Position numbers and translations under genes: made by a program. DNA of 64,000 nucleotides, from contig CANFJF010000002.1 of the NCBI GenBank assembly GCA_947447355.1, positions 1 through 64,000 on the forward strand, read 5' to 3'. This document shows, one piece after another, positions 33,908-42,579 of this stretch. The DNA is from Comamonadaceae bacterium (GTDB taxonomy: Bacteria > Pseudomonadota > Gammaproteobacteria > Burkholderiales > Burkholderiaceae_C). Each line of letters opens with the position of its first letter. Positions within the stretch are counted from its first letter, which is position 1. The notes below the pieces were generated by a model. That model ran no database searches. It saw only the letters and a list, made by a program, of their open reading frames with translations, and had not been told where the DNA came from.

Positions 33908-34657
33908 TCACCCGACCATCGTCAGGCCGCCGCTCACACTCAAGACCTGCCCGGTGACGTAGTCTGCGTTCGGCCCGATCAGGTAGCGAACGGCCTGCGC
34001 CACATCAGCAGGTTGCCCGAGGCGGCGAAGTGGAATCGCGCTGAGCAGCGCCTCCCGGAGTCCTTCGGAGGCTTGCGCATTAAACAGCGGTGTGTCGGTC
34101 GGTCCCGGGCAGACGCAATTCACGTTGATCTGGTAGCGCGCCATTTCGCGGGCAAGCGACTTGGTGAAGGCTATCAGGCCACCCTTGGTCGCCGCGTACG
34201 CCGTCTCACCCATGCTGCCGACACGCCCGGCATCACTGGAAATATTGACAATCTTGCCAGCCTTCGCCTCGATCATCGACGGCAGCACCAGTTGCGTGAG
34301 GCGCATCGCACCCAGCAAATTGACAGCCACGAGTCGCTCCCACAGCTCAGGATCGTTCTTGATAAAAGGGCCAACCTTGTCAAAGCCCGCAGCATTCACC
34401 AAACCATCAACCCGGCCATGAAGGCTCAGAACTTTGGCCGCGAAGGCCTTCACCGAATCGGCCGAAGCCAGATCCAGTTGTGTCGCAGTGATCTCGCCTT
34501 GTCCACCGGGATGCTCTTGAATCGTCCGCTCTGCACCAGCCATGTCCAGATCGCCAATGTGCACGGTTGCGCCTTGCGATGCCAACACCTGGACCGTGGC
34601 CTTGCCGATGCCAGAGGCGCCCCCGGTGACAACGATGATTTTGTCTTTCAATTCCAT
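33908..34657 (-). CDS. badH: BadH-like 2-hydroxycyclohexanecarboxyl-CoA dehydrogenase (SDR)
   Basis: Start ATG 34657 (MELKDKIIVVTGG) follows an AAAGGA site and is preferred over the longer track ORF. The 249-residue SDR has TGGASGIGKAT, NAAGFD, and an intact Ser-Tyr-Lys centre (SSDAGRVGSMGETAYAATKGG). Its C-terminal half (VCPGPTDTPLF, GQVLSVSGGLTMVG) strongly recalls Rhodopseudomonas BadH, which oxidises 2-hydroxycyclohexane-1-carboxyl-CoA to the 2-keto ester with NAD. A BadI-like hydrolase is encoded in the same operon, which supports the call. The identification is from remembered sequence, not a search. Confidence 0.75.
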   Translation of the reverse strand: MELKDKIIVVTGGASGIGKATVQVLASQGATVHIGDLDMAGAERTIQEHPGGQGEITATQLDLASADSVKAFAAKVLSLHGRVDGLVNAAGFDKVGPFIKNDPELWERLVAVNLLGAMRLTQLVLPSMIEAKAGKIVNISSDAGRVGSMGETAYAATKGGLIAFTKSLAREMARYQINVNCVCPGPTDTPLFNAQASEGLREALLSAIPLRRLGQPADVAQAVRYLIGPNADYVTGQVLSVSGGLTMVG

Positions 34658-34680
34658 GGCGATCCTTTGAGGTTTCTGTT

Positions 34681-35436
34681 TTACTTGACCGACCGAGCGA
34701 GGAAGGCCGCCACCAACTCTTGCGTGCACGGGTGCGCTAAGCAGCTTTTGACGCAGTCTGTCTCTACCGCATATCCGTCACGGCCTGACTCGAAGGCGAC
34801 GCGAATGGCCGCCTTCGCCGCTTGGGCCGCATGGGGCGGCACGGCAGCGAACTGCCGCACGACAGCCTCGACCGCTTCGTCAAACTGTGCTGCTGGCACG
34901 GCCCATTGCACCAGGCCAAGCGCCAGCGCCTGTGCGCCTGTCACTGGGTCGCCGCTGAGGATCATTCGCATGGCGGTGGCGCGACCGACCAGCCGTGGCA
35001 GCCGTTGTGTGCCGCCGGCCCCCGGCATGAGGCCCAACTTAACTTCGGGCAGGCCAAGCTTGGCTTCCTCGGAAGCAAAGCGCATGTCGCAGGCGAGCGC
35101 GAGCTCTAAGCCACCCCCCAGCGCAGAGCCCTTCAGCTCTGCAAGCGTTGGCCGCGTCAGCGCTTCGATGCGCGAAAACAGCTGTTGGTAACGCAGACCC
35201 GGCCCGGCTTGTTCTTCAATCGAGCGGCCAAAATTACCTTCGATTTGCTTCAGATCGGCGCCGCCAGAAAACAGCTTGAGGGCACTGCGCAGCCGCAAGA
35301 GCGACCAGTCGTCGCGCGACTCCAAGCCATCTAACAGATCGTGAAAACCCTGCACCCAAGCATCGTTCATCGCATTGACCGGGGCTCGCGTCAGCGTGAC
35401 CGTCGCTACTGATTGCGCTACGTTCAACTCAAACAT
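34681..35436 (-). CDS. Enoyl-CoA hydratase (canonical crotonase)
   Basis: ATG at 35436 (MFELNVAQSV) has CGGAGA upstream and is preferred over the track start at 35529, which overlaps the FadH-like gene. The 251-residue protein has LFSGGADLKQI, ELKGSALGGGLELALACDM and the canonical catalytic block LPEVKLGLMPGAGGTQRLPRLVG. It is a normal (S)-specific hydratase by motif. Located between the FadH-like and BadH-like genes, it is the best candidate for the BadK role, hydrating cyclohex-1-ene-carboxyl-CoA; that assignment is positional inference. Confidence 0.88.
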   Translation of the reverse strand: MFELNVAQSVATVTLTRAPVNAMNDAWVQGFHDLLDGLESRDDWSLLRLRSALKLFSGGADLKQIEGNFGRSIEEQAGPGLRYQQLFSRIEALTRPTLAELKGSALGGGLELALACDMRFASEEAKLGLPEVKLGLMPGAGGTQRLPRLVGRATAMRMILSGDPVTGAQALALGLVQWAVPAAQFDEAVEAVVRQFAAVPPHAAQAAKAAIRVAFESGRDGYAVETDCVKSCLAHPCTQELVAAFLARSVK

Positions 35437-35449
35437 CGTCGTCTCCGGT

Positions 35450-37483
35450 TCACAGGGCATAGGCGAGGCGCGTGCCCTCGTCGATGGCGCGTAGTGCGTC
35501 GAGTTCGGTCGCGATATGGGCACCGCCAATCACGTCGACCTTGACACCTGCGGCGATCAATTCGTCAGCCAGCGTGCGATTCACTTCCTGGCCGGCGCAG
35601 ACCACCACGGTATCAACCGCCAGCAGCTTGGGTTCACCATCGACCGTGACGTGAAAGCCGGCATCGTCGACCCGCTCATAGGTACAGCCGGTCATCGTCT
35701 TCACGCCGCGCAAGCGCAGCCGGCTTCGGTGGATCCATCCGGTGCTCAGGCCGAGGCGGTCACCTATCCGCGTGTTGGAACGTTGCAGTAATGTCACTTG
35801 GCAGTCCGCCTTTGACATGTGCATTTCTTTGAGGCCGGTAGGTGACTCAGGCGCGACATCAACGCCCCAGTCATTGAAGAACTCTTCCGAGGTCTCGCGA
35901 TGTGAAGCCGGGTGCGGCGCCGTGAGCAACTCCGCCACGTCAAAGCCAATGCCGCCGGTGCCGATGATGGCCACACTGCGACCAGCCGACTTCTTCCCCG
36001 TCAGGAGATCAAAGTAGGAGATGACCTTGGGGTGGTCGGCACCCGGAAAATTCACCTGACGCGGCACGATGCCGGTGGCAATCACCACCCGGTCGAACTG
36101 GTCCGATGCCAGTTGCCGCGATGTGGCGCGCGTATTGAGCTGCACGTCAACACCAAGGCGCGTGAGCTGTTCGCGAAAGTAACGCAAGGTCTCGGCAAAC
36201 TCCAGCTTCCCCGGCACACGCACGGCGAGGTTCAACTGGCCGCCGATCGCATCGGAGGCTTCAAACAAGGTGACCTGGTGCCCGCGCTCCGCCGCCTGCG
36301 TGGCAGCCGCCAGCCCGGCCGGCCCGGCGCCAACCACGGCGACACGCAGCTTGCGGGTAGGCTTCGGTGTCTGGAACTCGAGCTCGCGCCCAGCCTTCGG
36401 ATTCACCAAACAAGTGGTGGTCTTGTTGGCGAAGGCATGGTCTAGGCACGCTTGATTGCAAGCGATGCAAGTGTTGATCGTTTGCGGCAGGCCCGCAGCG
36501 GTCTTGGCGACGAAAAAGGGATCGGCTAAAAAGGGACGGGCCATGGAGACCATGTCAGCGTCGCCACTGGCCAAGAGTTCTTCGGCGAGCTCGGGTGTGT
36601 TGATTCTGTTGGACGCCACCACCGGGATGCTGATGCTGCGCTTGACGCGCGCGATCGCAAAACGGAAAGCGGCGCGCGGCACCGGATACGCAATGGTCGG
36701 CACGGCCGATTCGTGCCATCCGATGCCCGTGTTCAGCAGGTCTGCACCGGCCGCTTGCACCGCTTGTGCCAGAGCCACAATCTCCGCAGCGCTACTGCCG
36801 CCTTCGGCGAGGTCGAGCACCGAAATGCGGTAAGTGATCAGGAATTTTGGGCCCACAGCAGCCCGTATGCGCCGCACGATCTCCACGGGGAAACGCATGC
36901 GTTTTTCGGCGCTGCCACCCCATTCGTCGGTCCGGTTGTTGCAACGCTCAGCCACGAACTGGTGGATCAGGTAGCCTTCTGATCCCATCACTTCGACGCC
37001 GTCGTAGCCAGCCTCTTCAGCCAGCTTGGCGCAGCGCACAAAATCGTCTACCGTCTGCTCCACCTGATCAGTGGTCAAAGCGCGCGGCTTGCGCGGATTG
37101 ATTGGCGAACGAATGTCTGAGGCGCCCACGAGGTTGTCCATCTTGCCGTTACGCCCGGCGTGCAGCAGTTGCAACAAAATTTTGCCGCCGTGCGCATGCA
37201 CGGCATCGGTGACCGGGCGATGCTCATGCAGCGCCTGATCCGAAGTCAGCAGGGCGGGCGCACCGGGCTCAATCAGGCCTTCATCATTGGGCGAACAACC
37301 GCCGGTCACGATGATGGCCACGCCGCCCTTGGCACGCTCACCATAGAAGGCCGCCATGCGACGCACCGGGTCATCCCCCATGTCGATGCGCGTGTGCATC
37401 GAGCCCATGTAGGTCCTGTTGCGCAAGACCACACGGCCCAAGTCCAACGGCGCTAGCAGGCGCGGAAAGTGGTGAGCGCTCAT
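35450..37483 (-). CDS. fadH: FadH-type 2,4-dienoyl-CoA reductase (FMN/FAD/4Fe-4S)
   Basis: ATG 37483 (MSAHHFPRLLAPLDLG) gives 677 residues, close to E. coli FadH (about 672); the track's longer N-terminus overlaps badI. Order: FMN TIM barrel (1-330) with the catalytic equivalents Tyr171 (SEGYLIHQF) and His257 (GIGWHESAVPTI); the 4Fe-4S Cys set C339, C342, C346 and C358 (NTCIACNQACLDH, CLVNP); then FAD and NADPH Rossmann domains (VAVVGAGPAGLAAA; VAIIGTGGIGFDVA). It reduces 2,4-dienoyl-CoA from unsaturated substrates. Only 1 nt separates it from the BadI-like stop. Confidence 0.92.
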   Translation of the reverse strand: MSAHHFPRLLAPLDLGRVVLRNRTYMGSMHTRIDMGDDPVRRMAAFYGERAKGGVAIIVTGGCSPNDEGLIEPGAPALLTSDQALHEHRPVTDAVHAHGGKILLQLLHAGRNGKMDNLVGASDIRSPINPRKPRALTTDQVEQTVDDFVRCAKLAEEAGYDGVEVMGSEGYLIHQFVAERCNNRTDEWGGSAEKRMRFPVEIVRRIRAAVGPKFLITYRISVLDLAEGGSSAAEIVALAQAVQAAGADLLNTGIGWHESAVPTIAYPVPRAAFRFAIARVKRSISIPVVASNRINTPELAEELLASGDADMVSMARPFLADPFFVAKTAAGLPQTINTCIACNQACLDHAFANKTTTCLVNPKAGRELEFQTPKPTRKLRVAVVGAGPAGLAAATQAAERGHQVTLFEASDAIGGQLNLAVRVPGKLEFAETLRYFREQLTRLGVDVQLNTRATSRQLASDQFDRVVIATGIVPRQVNFPGADHPKVISYFDLLTGKKSAGRSVAIIGTGGIGFDVAELLTAPHPASHRETSEEFFNDWGVDVAPESPTGLKEMHMSKADCQVTLLQRSNTRIGDRLGLSTGWIHRSRLRLRGVKTMTGCTYERVDDAGFHVTVDGEPKLLAVDTVVVCAGQEVNRTLADELIAAGVKVDVIGGAHIATELDALRAIDEGTRLAYAL

Positions 37484-37484
37484 G

Positions 37485-38276
37485 TCAGTCCTTGCGATTA
37501 CGGACGCCGCGGAAATCGGGTTTGCGCTTTTCACGAAAAGCGTTGGCCCCTTCTTTAGATTCGGGCGTCTGATAAAAGAGCGCCAGTGCTTCGAGGCCTG
37601 AGTTGCCAATGCCGCGGATGTTGTCGCTGTCGGCATTGAAAGAACGTTTGGCAATGGCGATCGCCGTTGGGCTCTTCTCCATCAACTCCGCGCACCAAGC
37701 GTCCACCGTAGCATCCAGCTGGTCATGCGGCACGACCACGTTGACGAGGCCCATGGCTGCGGCATCAGCGGCGCTGTAGCGGCGGCAGAAGTACCACATC
37801 TCGCGCGCCTTCTTCTCACCGACGATGCGCGACAAGTAGGCTGTTCCCCAACCAGGATCCACCGAGCCGACCTTGGGTCCGACTTGACCAAAGATGGCTT
37901 TGTCGGACGCAATGGTGAGGTCGCACATCGTGGCCAGTACATTGCCGCCGCCGATTGCAAATCCCTGCACCCGCGCGATCACCGGAACGCGGCTGTCGCG
38001 GATGCAGGCGTGGAGCTCTTCAATGGGCATACCCGCCACGCCGCGTCCTGCATATTTGCCGTCATGCGACGACTGGTCACCACCGGTGCAAAAGGCCCGC
38101 TCACCCGCACCCGCCAAGACAATGGCTCCGATCTCTGGATCGGCATCTGCATCGCGGAAAGCCAGAACCATTTCTTCCACAGTGTCGGGACGGAAGGCAT
38201 TCATCACCTTCTCGCGGTTGATGGTGATGCGCGCCACGCCATTTTTTTTGACGTAAATGATGTCGTTGTAGTCCAT
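37485..38276 (-). CDS. badI: BadI-like 2-ketocyclohexanecarboxyl-CoA hydrolase
   Basis: 263 residues of the crotonase superfamily in the MenB/BadI branch. Long stretches recall R. palustris BadI: GAIVLAGAGERAFCTGGDQS, HDGKYAGRGVAGMPIEELH, RVQGFAIGGGNVLATMCDLT and FGQVGPKVGSVDPGWGTAYL. BadI hydrolytically opens the ring of 2-ketocyclohexane-1-carboxyl-CoA to pimeloyl-CoA. The DQSSHDG segment and the SVDPG active-site loop separate it from MenB, which forms a ring. It is the marker for alicyclic acid ring cleavage in this window, co-encoded with BadH-like and FadH-like enzymes. Confidence 0.82.
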   Translation of the reverse strand: MDYNDIIYVKKNGVARITINREKVMNAFRPDTVEEMVLAFRDADADPEIGAIVLAGAGERAFCTGGDQSSHDGKYAGRGVAGMPIEELHACIRDSRVPVIARVQGFAIGGGNVLATMCDLTIASDKAIFGQVGPKVGSVDPGWGTAYLSRIVGEKKAREMWYFCRRYSAADAAAMGLVNVVVPHDQLDATVDAWCAELMEKSPTAIAIAKRSFNADSDNIRGIGNSGLEALALFYQTPESKEGANAFREKRKPDFRGVRNRKD

Positions 38277-38306
38277 AGTCAGTTTTCCTTTTCGCCGATT
38301 TACGCC

Positions 38307-39485
38307 TCAGATGGCACCGGCACTTTTCATTGAATCAATCTCACCTGTACTGAACCCCAGTTCGCCCAAGATGGAATCCGTGTGCTCCCCGAGAGCTGGC
38401 ACGGGGCCCATCAACGGATCATCTTCTCGTTGCATCCCGGGGGGAAGCAACGCCTTCAAGTTGCCTACCGGCGAGCCAATCTCGGTCCACCGGTTTCGCG
38501 CCTTCAATTGCGGATGCTGCCAAACGTCTTCCATGTCATTCAGCTGCGCATTGGCGATGCCGGCTTCGTCAAGTCGCGCAATCAACTGAGGTCCGGTCAG
38601 TTGCTTGAACACGCCTTCCAGCATCGGCTTGAGCACGTCGCGCTGCGCGACCCGCTTTGCATTTCCGGCATAGTCAGCGTTGGTCAAAAGGTCTGGCAGT
38701 TGCAGCACGGTGCGGCACAGTGAGGTCCACTCACGCTCGTTCTGCACCGCGAGGATGACGGTCACGCCGTCGCCGGCTGTGAAAGGTCCGTACGGATAAA
38801 TCGCAGCATGGGAGGCTCCGGCACGCGGTGGCGGGGGCGCGCCGTCATAGGTGTAATAAAGCGCATAGCTGGTCCACTCGGTCATGGCTTCCAGCATCGA
38901 CACTTCAATGTGCGAGCCCTTGCCGCTGACATGCCGCCGCAACAGCGCGGCCAGAATATTGCTGTAGGCGTACATGCCTGAGGCAATGTCGGCCACTGAA
39001 GCTCCCGACTTGGAGGGCTCCTCCGGCGTGCCGCTGATGGACACCAAACCCGCTTCGCTCTGAATCAGCAAGTCGTAGGCTTTTTTATCGCGGTAAGGTC
39101 CGTCCAGTCCGTAGCCTGAAATGTCGCACAGCGTCAGCTGGGGATGCTTGGGCGCCAGCTGATCCCATGACAGGCCTAAGCGAGCTGCAGCGCCGGGCGC
39201 CAGATTTTGAACCACCACGTCGGCCTTGGCCATCAAGGCATCGAGGACCGGTTTGGCCTGCGGATGCTTGATGTCTAAGGTCAGACTTTCCTTGGAGCGG
39301 TTGACCCATACGAAATGCGAAGCAAGCCCGCGCACACGCGTGTCATAGTTGCGCGCGAAGTCGCCAGAGCCCGGGCGCTCCACCTTGATCACACGTGCGC
39401 CAAGGTCTGCCAGATGGCGCGTGCAGAACGGCGCGGCAATCGCGTGCTCGAAGGTGACAACCGTCAGACCCTGGAGGGTTCGCAT
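38307..39485 (-). CDS. CaiB/BaiF (class III) CoA-transferase
   Basis: ATG 39485 (MRTLQGLTVVTFEHAIAAPF) leaves a 10-nt gap to the upstream gene and gives 392 residues; the longer track start overlaps that gene. Motifs: RHLADLGARVIKVERPGSGDFAR, VVVQNLAPGA, catalytic Asp about 138 in KKAYDLLIQSEAG. Class III transferases exchange CoA between organic acids. It is the second gene of the long operon and may activate the alicyclic acid using succinyl-CoA or another CoA donor, replacing or supplementing an AliA-type ligase. Confidence 0.9.
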   Translation of the reverse strand: MRTLQGLTVVTFEHAIAAPFCTRHLADLGARVIKVERPGSGDFARNYDTRVRGLASHFVWVNRSKESLTLDIKHPQAKPVLDALMAKADVVVQNLAPGAAARLGLSWDQLAPKHPQLTLCDISGYGLDGPYRDKKAYDLLIQSEAGLVSISGTPEEPSKSGASVADIASGMYAYSNILAALLRRHVSGKGSHIEVSMLEAMTEWTSYALYYTYDGAPPPPRAGASHAAIYPYGPFTAGDGVTVILAVQNEREWTSLCRTVLQLPDLLTNADYAGNAKRVAQRDVLKPMLEGVFKQLTGPQLIARLDEAGIANAQLNDMEDVWQHPQLKARNRWTEIGSPVGNLKALLPPGMQREDDPLMGPVPALGEHTDSILGELGFSTGEIDSMKSAGAI

Positions 39486-39495
39486 AGGATGGCCC

Positions 39496-40656
39496 TCAGA
39501 AAGACCGCGGCAGGCCAAGCACATGCTCGGCCACGTAGGAAAGAATCATGTTGGTCGAAATCGGTGCCACCTGGTAAAGACGGGTCTCGCGAAACTTGCG
39601 CTCCACGTCGTATTCGGTGGCAAAGCCGAAGCCGCCATGGAACTGAAGGCATGCATTGGCCGCTTCCCAAGAGACATCGGCAGCCAGCAGCTTCGACATG
39701 TTGGACTCAGCGCCACAAGGTTGGTGAGCATCAAACAGAGCGGCCGCTTTGAATCGCATCAGGTCGGCCGCCTGAAGATTGACCCAAGCACGCGCGATTG
39801 GAAATTGCACGCCTTGATTCTTGCCGATAGGTCGATCAAAGACGATGCGCTCGTTGGCGTACCTCGTGATTTTTTCGATGAACCAGTGGGCGTCACCAAT
39901 GCACTCGGCGGCAATCAGCGTGCGCTCAGCGTTGAGTCCGTCCAAGATGTATTTGAAGCCCTTGCCTTCCTCGCCGATCAGGTTGTCCGCGGGGATCTCG
40001 AGGTTGTCAAAAAACAGCTCATTGGTCTCGTGGTTGACCATGTTGGCAATCGGACGAATGGTCATGCCGTTGCCGGTGGCGGCACGCACATCGACTAAGA
40101 AGACGGACAGACCGTCAGACTTGCGCGCCACCTGATCCACCGGGGTGGTTCGGGCCAGCAGAATCATCAACTCGGAGTGCTGCACCCGCGACGTCCAAAC
40201 CTTCTGCCCATTGACGATGTAGCGGTCGCCTTTTTTGACGGCCATGGTCTTGAGCTGGGTGGTGTCTGTCCCGGTGGTGGGCTCGGTCACTGCCATGGAT
40301 TGCAGCCGCAGCTCACCCGTGGCAATGCGCGGAAGGTAGCGCTCTTTTTGCGCCGTTGAACCGTGGCGCAGCAGCGTGTTCATGTTGTACATTTGGCCAT
40401 GGCAAGCCCCCGCGTTGCCACCGCAGCGGTTGATCTCCTCCATGATCACCGTGGCTTCAGTGAGCCCCAGACCAGAGCCGCCATATTCTTGAGGAATCAA
40501 TGCCGCCAGCCAACCGGCTTGTGTCAGTGCGTTCACGAATATTTCCGGGTACGCCTTGTCCTCGTCAACGCGGCGGAAATAGTCGCTGGGCAGCTGCGCC
40601 GCCAACGCACGGATAGCATCGCGGATATCTTGATAAGAATCGTGTGGACTGAACAT
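39496..40656 (-). CDS. Acyl-CoA dehydrogenase, first gene of the long operon
   Basis: 386 residues with LQSMAVTEPTTGTDTTQLKTMA and VNGQKVWTSRVQHSEL. The C-terminal site reads RLYQVAPISTNMILSYVAEHVLGLPRSF, so Gln replaces the late catalytic Glu, but Glu244 in GLNAERTLIAA occupies the isovaleryl-CoA-dehydrogenase position, so activity is expected. The subgroup is common in terpenoid and branched-acid pathways (inference). Its promoter region carries one copy of the 29-bp element shared with the aliB-like gene, 33 nt before the start codon. Confidence 0.9.
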   Translation of the reverse strand: MFSPHDSYQDIRDAIRALAAQLPSDYFRRVDEDKAYPEIFVNALTQAGWLAALIPQEYGGSGLGLTEATVIMEEINRCGGNAGACHGQMYNMNTLLRHGSTAQKERYLPRIATGELRLQSMAVTEPTTGTDTTQLKTMAVKKGDRYIVNGQKVWTSRVQHSELMILLARTTPVDQVARKSDGLSVFLVDVRAATGNGMTIRPIANMVNHETNELFFDNLEIPADNLIGEEGKGFKYILDGLNAERTLIAAECIGDAHWFIEKITRYANERIVFDRPIGKNQGVQFPIARAWVNLQAADLMRFKAAALFDAHQPCGAESNMSKLLAADVSWEAANACLQFHGGFGFATEYDVERKFRETRLYQVAPISTNMILSYVAEHVLGLPRSF

Positions 40657-40808
40657 GCGGGTCAGCTTCGCTTATGCGGGCCGTCATGACAATGGAATTG
40701 TTTTAGCCTCGATTGAATAATTTTGACTGTGTGGCTGACGATCTGGTTCCCGTTCGGATTGACTTATGATCCAAAAATGAATTGCACAACCATCGTCACT
40801 TAATCAAG
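40657..40808. promoter_or_regulatory. Divergent promoter region, long operon / LysR gene
   Basis: 152 bp between the minus-strand dehydrogenase and the plus-strand LysR gene. It contains the shared element (40690-40718), an AT-rich stretch with TTGACT, and a TATGAT hexamer at 40765-40770 that could be a -10 for the LysR gene. LysR proteins typically bind such divergent spaces and autoregulate. Confidence 0.55.
40690..40718. promoter_or_regulatory. Shared 29-bp element, copy 1
   Basis: Contains the inverted repeat ACAAT-GGA-ATTGT (40689-40701) followed by TTTT and GATTGAAT. It matches the element at 43766-43794 at 24 of 29 positions and lies at nearly the same distance (33 versus 31 intervening nt) upstream of a minus-strand acyl-CoA dehydrogenase start. 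It is a candidate LysR operator. Confidence 0.6.
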
Positions 40809-41756
40809 ATGCGGGATCTACCGCCCCTCAACGCGCTGCGCGCGTTCGTTTTTACCGCCCGCCACCTGAGTGCGACCAAGGCGGCGGCAGAGCTTTCCGT
40901 GACGCTGGGGGCAGTCAGTCACCAGTTGCGCGCGCTGGAGGAATTCTTGGACGTGAGCCTGTTTGTTCGGGGTCACCGACAGTTGACGCTGACCGATGCG
41001 GGAGAACGCTATTTCCGCGACGTCTCAGCCGCCTTTGAGTCGATCCGGGAATCGACGGTCGCGCTGACCAATCCCGGCCACAAGGATGTTTTGCGGGTTC
41101 GCGCTTACACCACCTTTTCTCTGCGATGGCTGATTCCGCGCCTGTCGAGCTTTTGCATCGACAACCGATCACAAGAGCTGGTCCTTTCAACCGGCATGGA
41201 CCCCGTGGACTTCAGCCGCGACAAGCTGGACTTTGCGATCCGTCTGGGCTTGGGGCATTGGCCAGGCACTGTAGCCGAGCGACTGATTCCCAATGTGCTG
41301 GTTCCGGTCTGTAGTCCGGCGTTGCTCACGCGCGGCCCCGCGGTGCAAAAACCACAAGATCTTGCCCACCATGTGCTGCTGCAATCCACTTGGTCCGAAC
41401 GCCGAGACGACTGGTCGCAGTGGTTGCGTGAACAGAGCGTAGAGATGCAGGAAGACTATAGTTTTCTCTACTTCGAGAGTTCGGCGCTGAGCTATCAAGC
41501 CGCCATTGAAGGGCAGGGCTTTGCAATGGCGCAGCTGGCGTTGGTTGAGGAAGACTTGGCTGCTGGCCGCCTGGTCTGTCCGATCCGGCATTACCTCGAC
41601 AAGGGCGAGTTCACCTATTACCTGGTCTACCCAGAGAACAAACGGCTGACACCCCAAATGAAGCGTTTTCGAGACTGGCTGCTCGCGGAGTGCGATGTCT
41701 TCAACAACAAAAGCAGCGCGATCGCGGGATTGGCTGTCGAGCAAACTGCACGCTAG
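40809..41756 (+). CDS. LysR-family regulator, GcvA-like
   Basis: ATG 40809 (MRDLPPLNALRAF) is chosen because the track's TTG start adds an unlikely leader. The 315-residue protein has the LysR helix-turn-helix (LSATKAAAELSVTLGAVSHQLRALEE) and the GcvA-like LTLTDAGERYF...I.ESTVAL region, then a periplasmic-binding-fold effector domain. It is divergent from the long catabolic operon and convergent with the crotonase gene. It probably senses a CoA-ester or acid intermediate and acts at the two matching elements at 40690 and 43766. Activator or repressor role not determinable. Confidence 0.88.
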   Translation: MRDLPPLNALRAFVFTARHLSATKAAAELSVTLGAVSHQLRALEEFLDVSLFVRGHRQLTLTDAGERYFRDVSAAFESIRESTVALTNPGHKDVLRVRAYTTFSLRWLIPRLSSFCIDNRSQELVLSTGMDPVDFSRDKLDFAIRLGLGHWPGTVAERLIPNVLVPVCSPALLTRGPAVQKPQDLAHHVLLQSTWSERRDDWSQWLREQSVEMQEDYSFLYFESSALSYQAAIEGQGFAMAQLALVEEDLAAGRLVCPIRHYLDKGEFTYYLVYPENKRLTPQMKRFRDWLLAECDVFNNKSSAIAGLAVEQTAR

Positions 41757-41780
41757 CCAAGCCGGCGTCTGGTGTTTGGT

Positions 41781-42566
41781 CTACCGACCCATGAATGAAG
41801 CGGCTCGCTTGCCCAACATGGCTGCAATACCTTCATGCGCATCTTCGGTGGCTGCTGTCCGCGCAATGGCCAGCGCCTCGGCCTCCAACTGCCCCTGCAG
41901 TTGCGCTTGGCCAGCCCGCAGAAATAAACCTTTGATCTCGCCATAAGCCGCTGTCGGCCCTTGGGCCATCTGGCGTGCGCAGGCGAGGGCACGCGCTTCG
42001 ACATGATCTGGCGCAACGACTTCGTCCACCAGACCGCAAGCCAGTGCCTGCGCACTGTCCAGAACTTCAGCTTGCAGAACGAAACGCCGCGCGCGCGTCA
42101 CCCCCATGCGGGCTGTCAGCGTGACGCTTGTCCCTGAATCACAGCTGAGTCCGATGCGCGCGAAAGCCGAGCCGAATCGGCTGTCACTGGAGGCGATGAC
42201 GACATCGCAGCCTGCGGCCAGTGACAGCGCGCCGCCCATCACCGCGCCCTGAACTTGTGCCACCATCGGGACCGGCAAGGCCCACAGGCGTTGCAGGGCG
42301 GTGTGCAGATCAGCCGTCCAAGCATGGACCAGAGCCGGCAAGCCTTGGGGTGGCTCATGGAGGGATCGCAGGTCGCCGCCGTAGCTGAAGTCGCGTCCGG
42401 GTGCGCGCAACAACACGCAGCGCAGCCCCTGGCACTGCCAAAGCCAGAGCACATGTTCTTTCAGCGCCAACACAAATGCCTGATCCATCGGATTGCCGCG
42501 CAGCGGCTGAGCCAGCGTCAGGACGGCTAAGCCGTCAGAGAAATCGACGTCGATGGAAGAGGTCAT
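41781..42566 (-). CDS. Enoyl-CoA hydratase/isomerase, PaaG-like
   Basis: ATG 42566 (MTSSIDVDFSDGLAVLTL) leaves 13 nt to the upstream gene and gives 261 residues. Crotonase motifs: LRAPGRDFSYGGDLRSL, QVQGAVMGGALSLAAGCDVV and FGSAFARIGLSCDSGTSVTL. The last block resembles PaaG-type ring isomerases (IGLVPDSG) and lacks the canonical PEV Glu, so double-bond isomerisation is more likely than hydration. It is co-transcribed with the AliB-like dehydrogenase. It may shift the ring double bond into conjugation. Confidence 0.85.
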   Translation of the reverse strand: MTSSIDVDFSDGLAVLTLAQPLRGNPMDQAFVLALKEHVLWLWQCQGLRCVLLRAPGRDFSYGGDLRSLHEPPQGLPALVHAWTADLHTALQRLWALPVPMVAQVQGAVMGGALSLAAGCDVVIASSDSRFGSAFARIGLSCDSGTSVTLTARMGVTRARRFVLQAEVLDSAQALACGLVDEVVAPDHVEARALACARQMAQGPTAAYGEIKGLFLRAGQAQLQGQLEAEALAIARTAATEDAHEGIAAMLGKRAASFMGR

Positions 42567-42579
42567 GCGATGCGCCAGC

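Noticed and set aside
33755-35191. 478-residue plus-strand ORF
   Set aside because: Antisense to the BadH-like and hydratase genes, which have clear motifs; this is a high-GC shadow frame.
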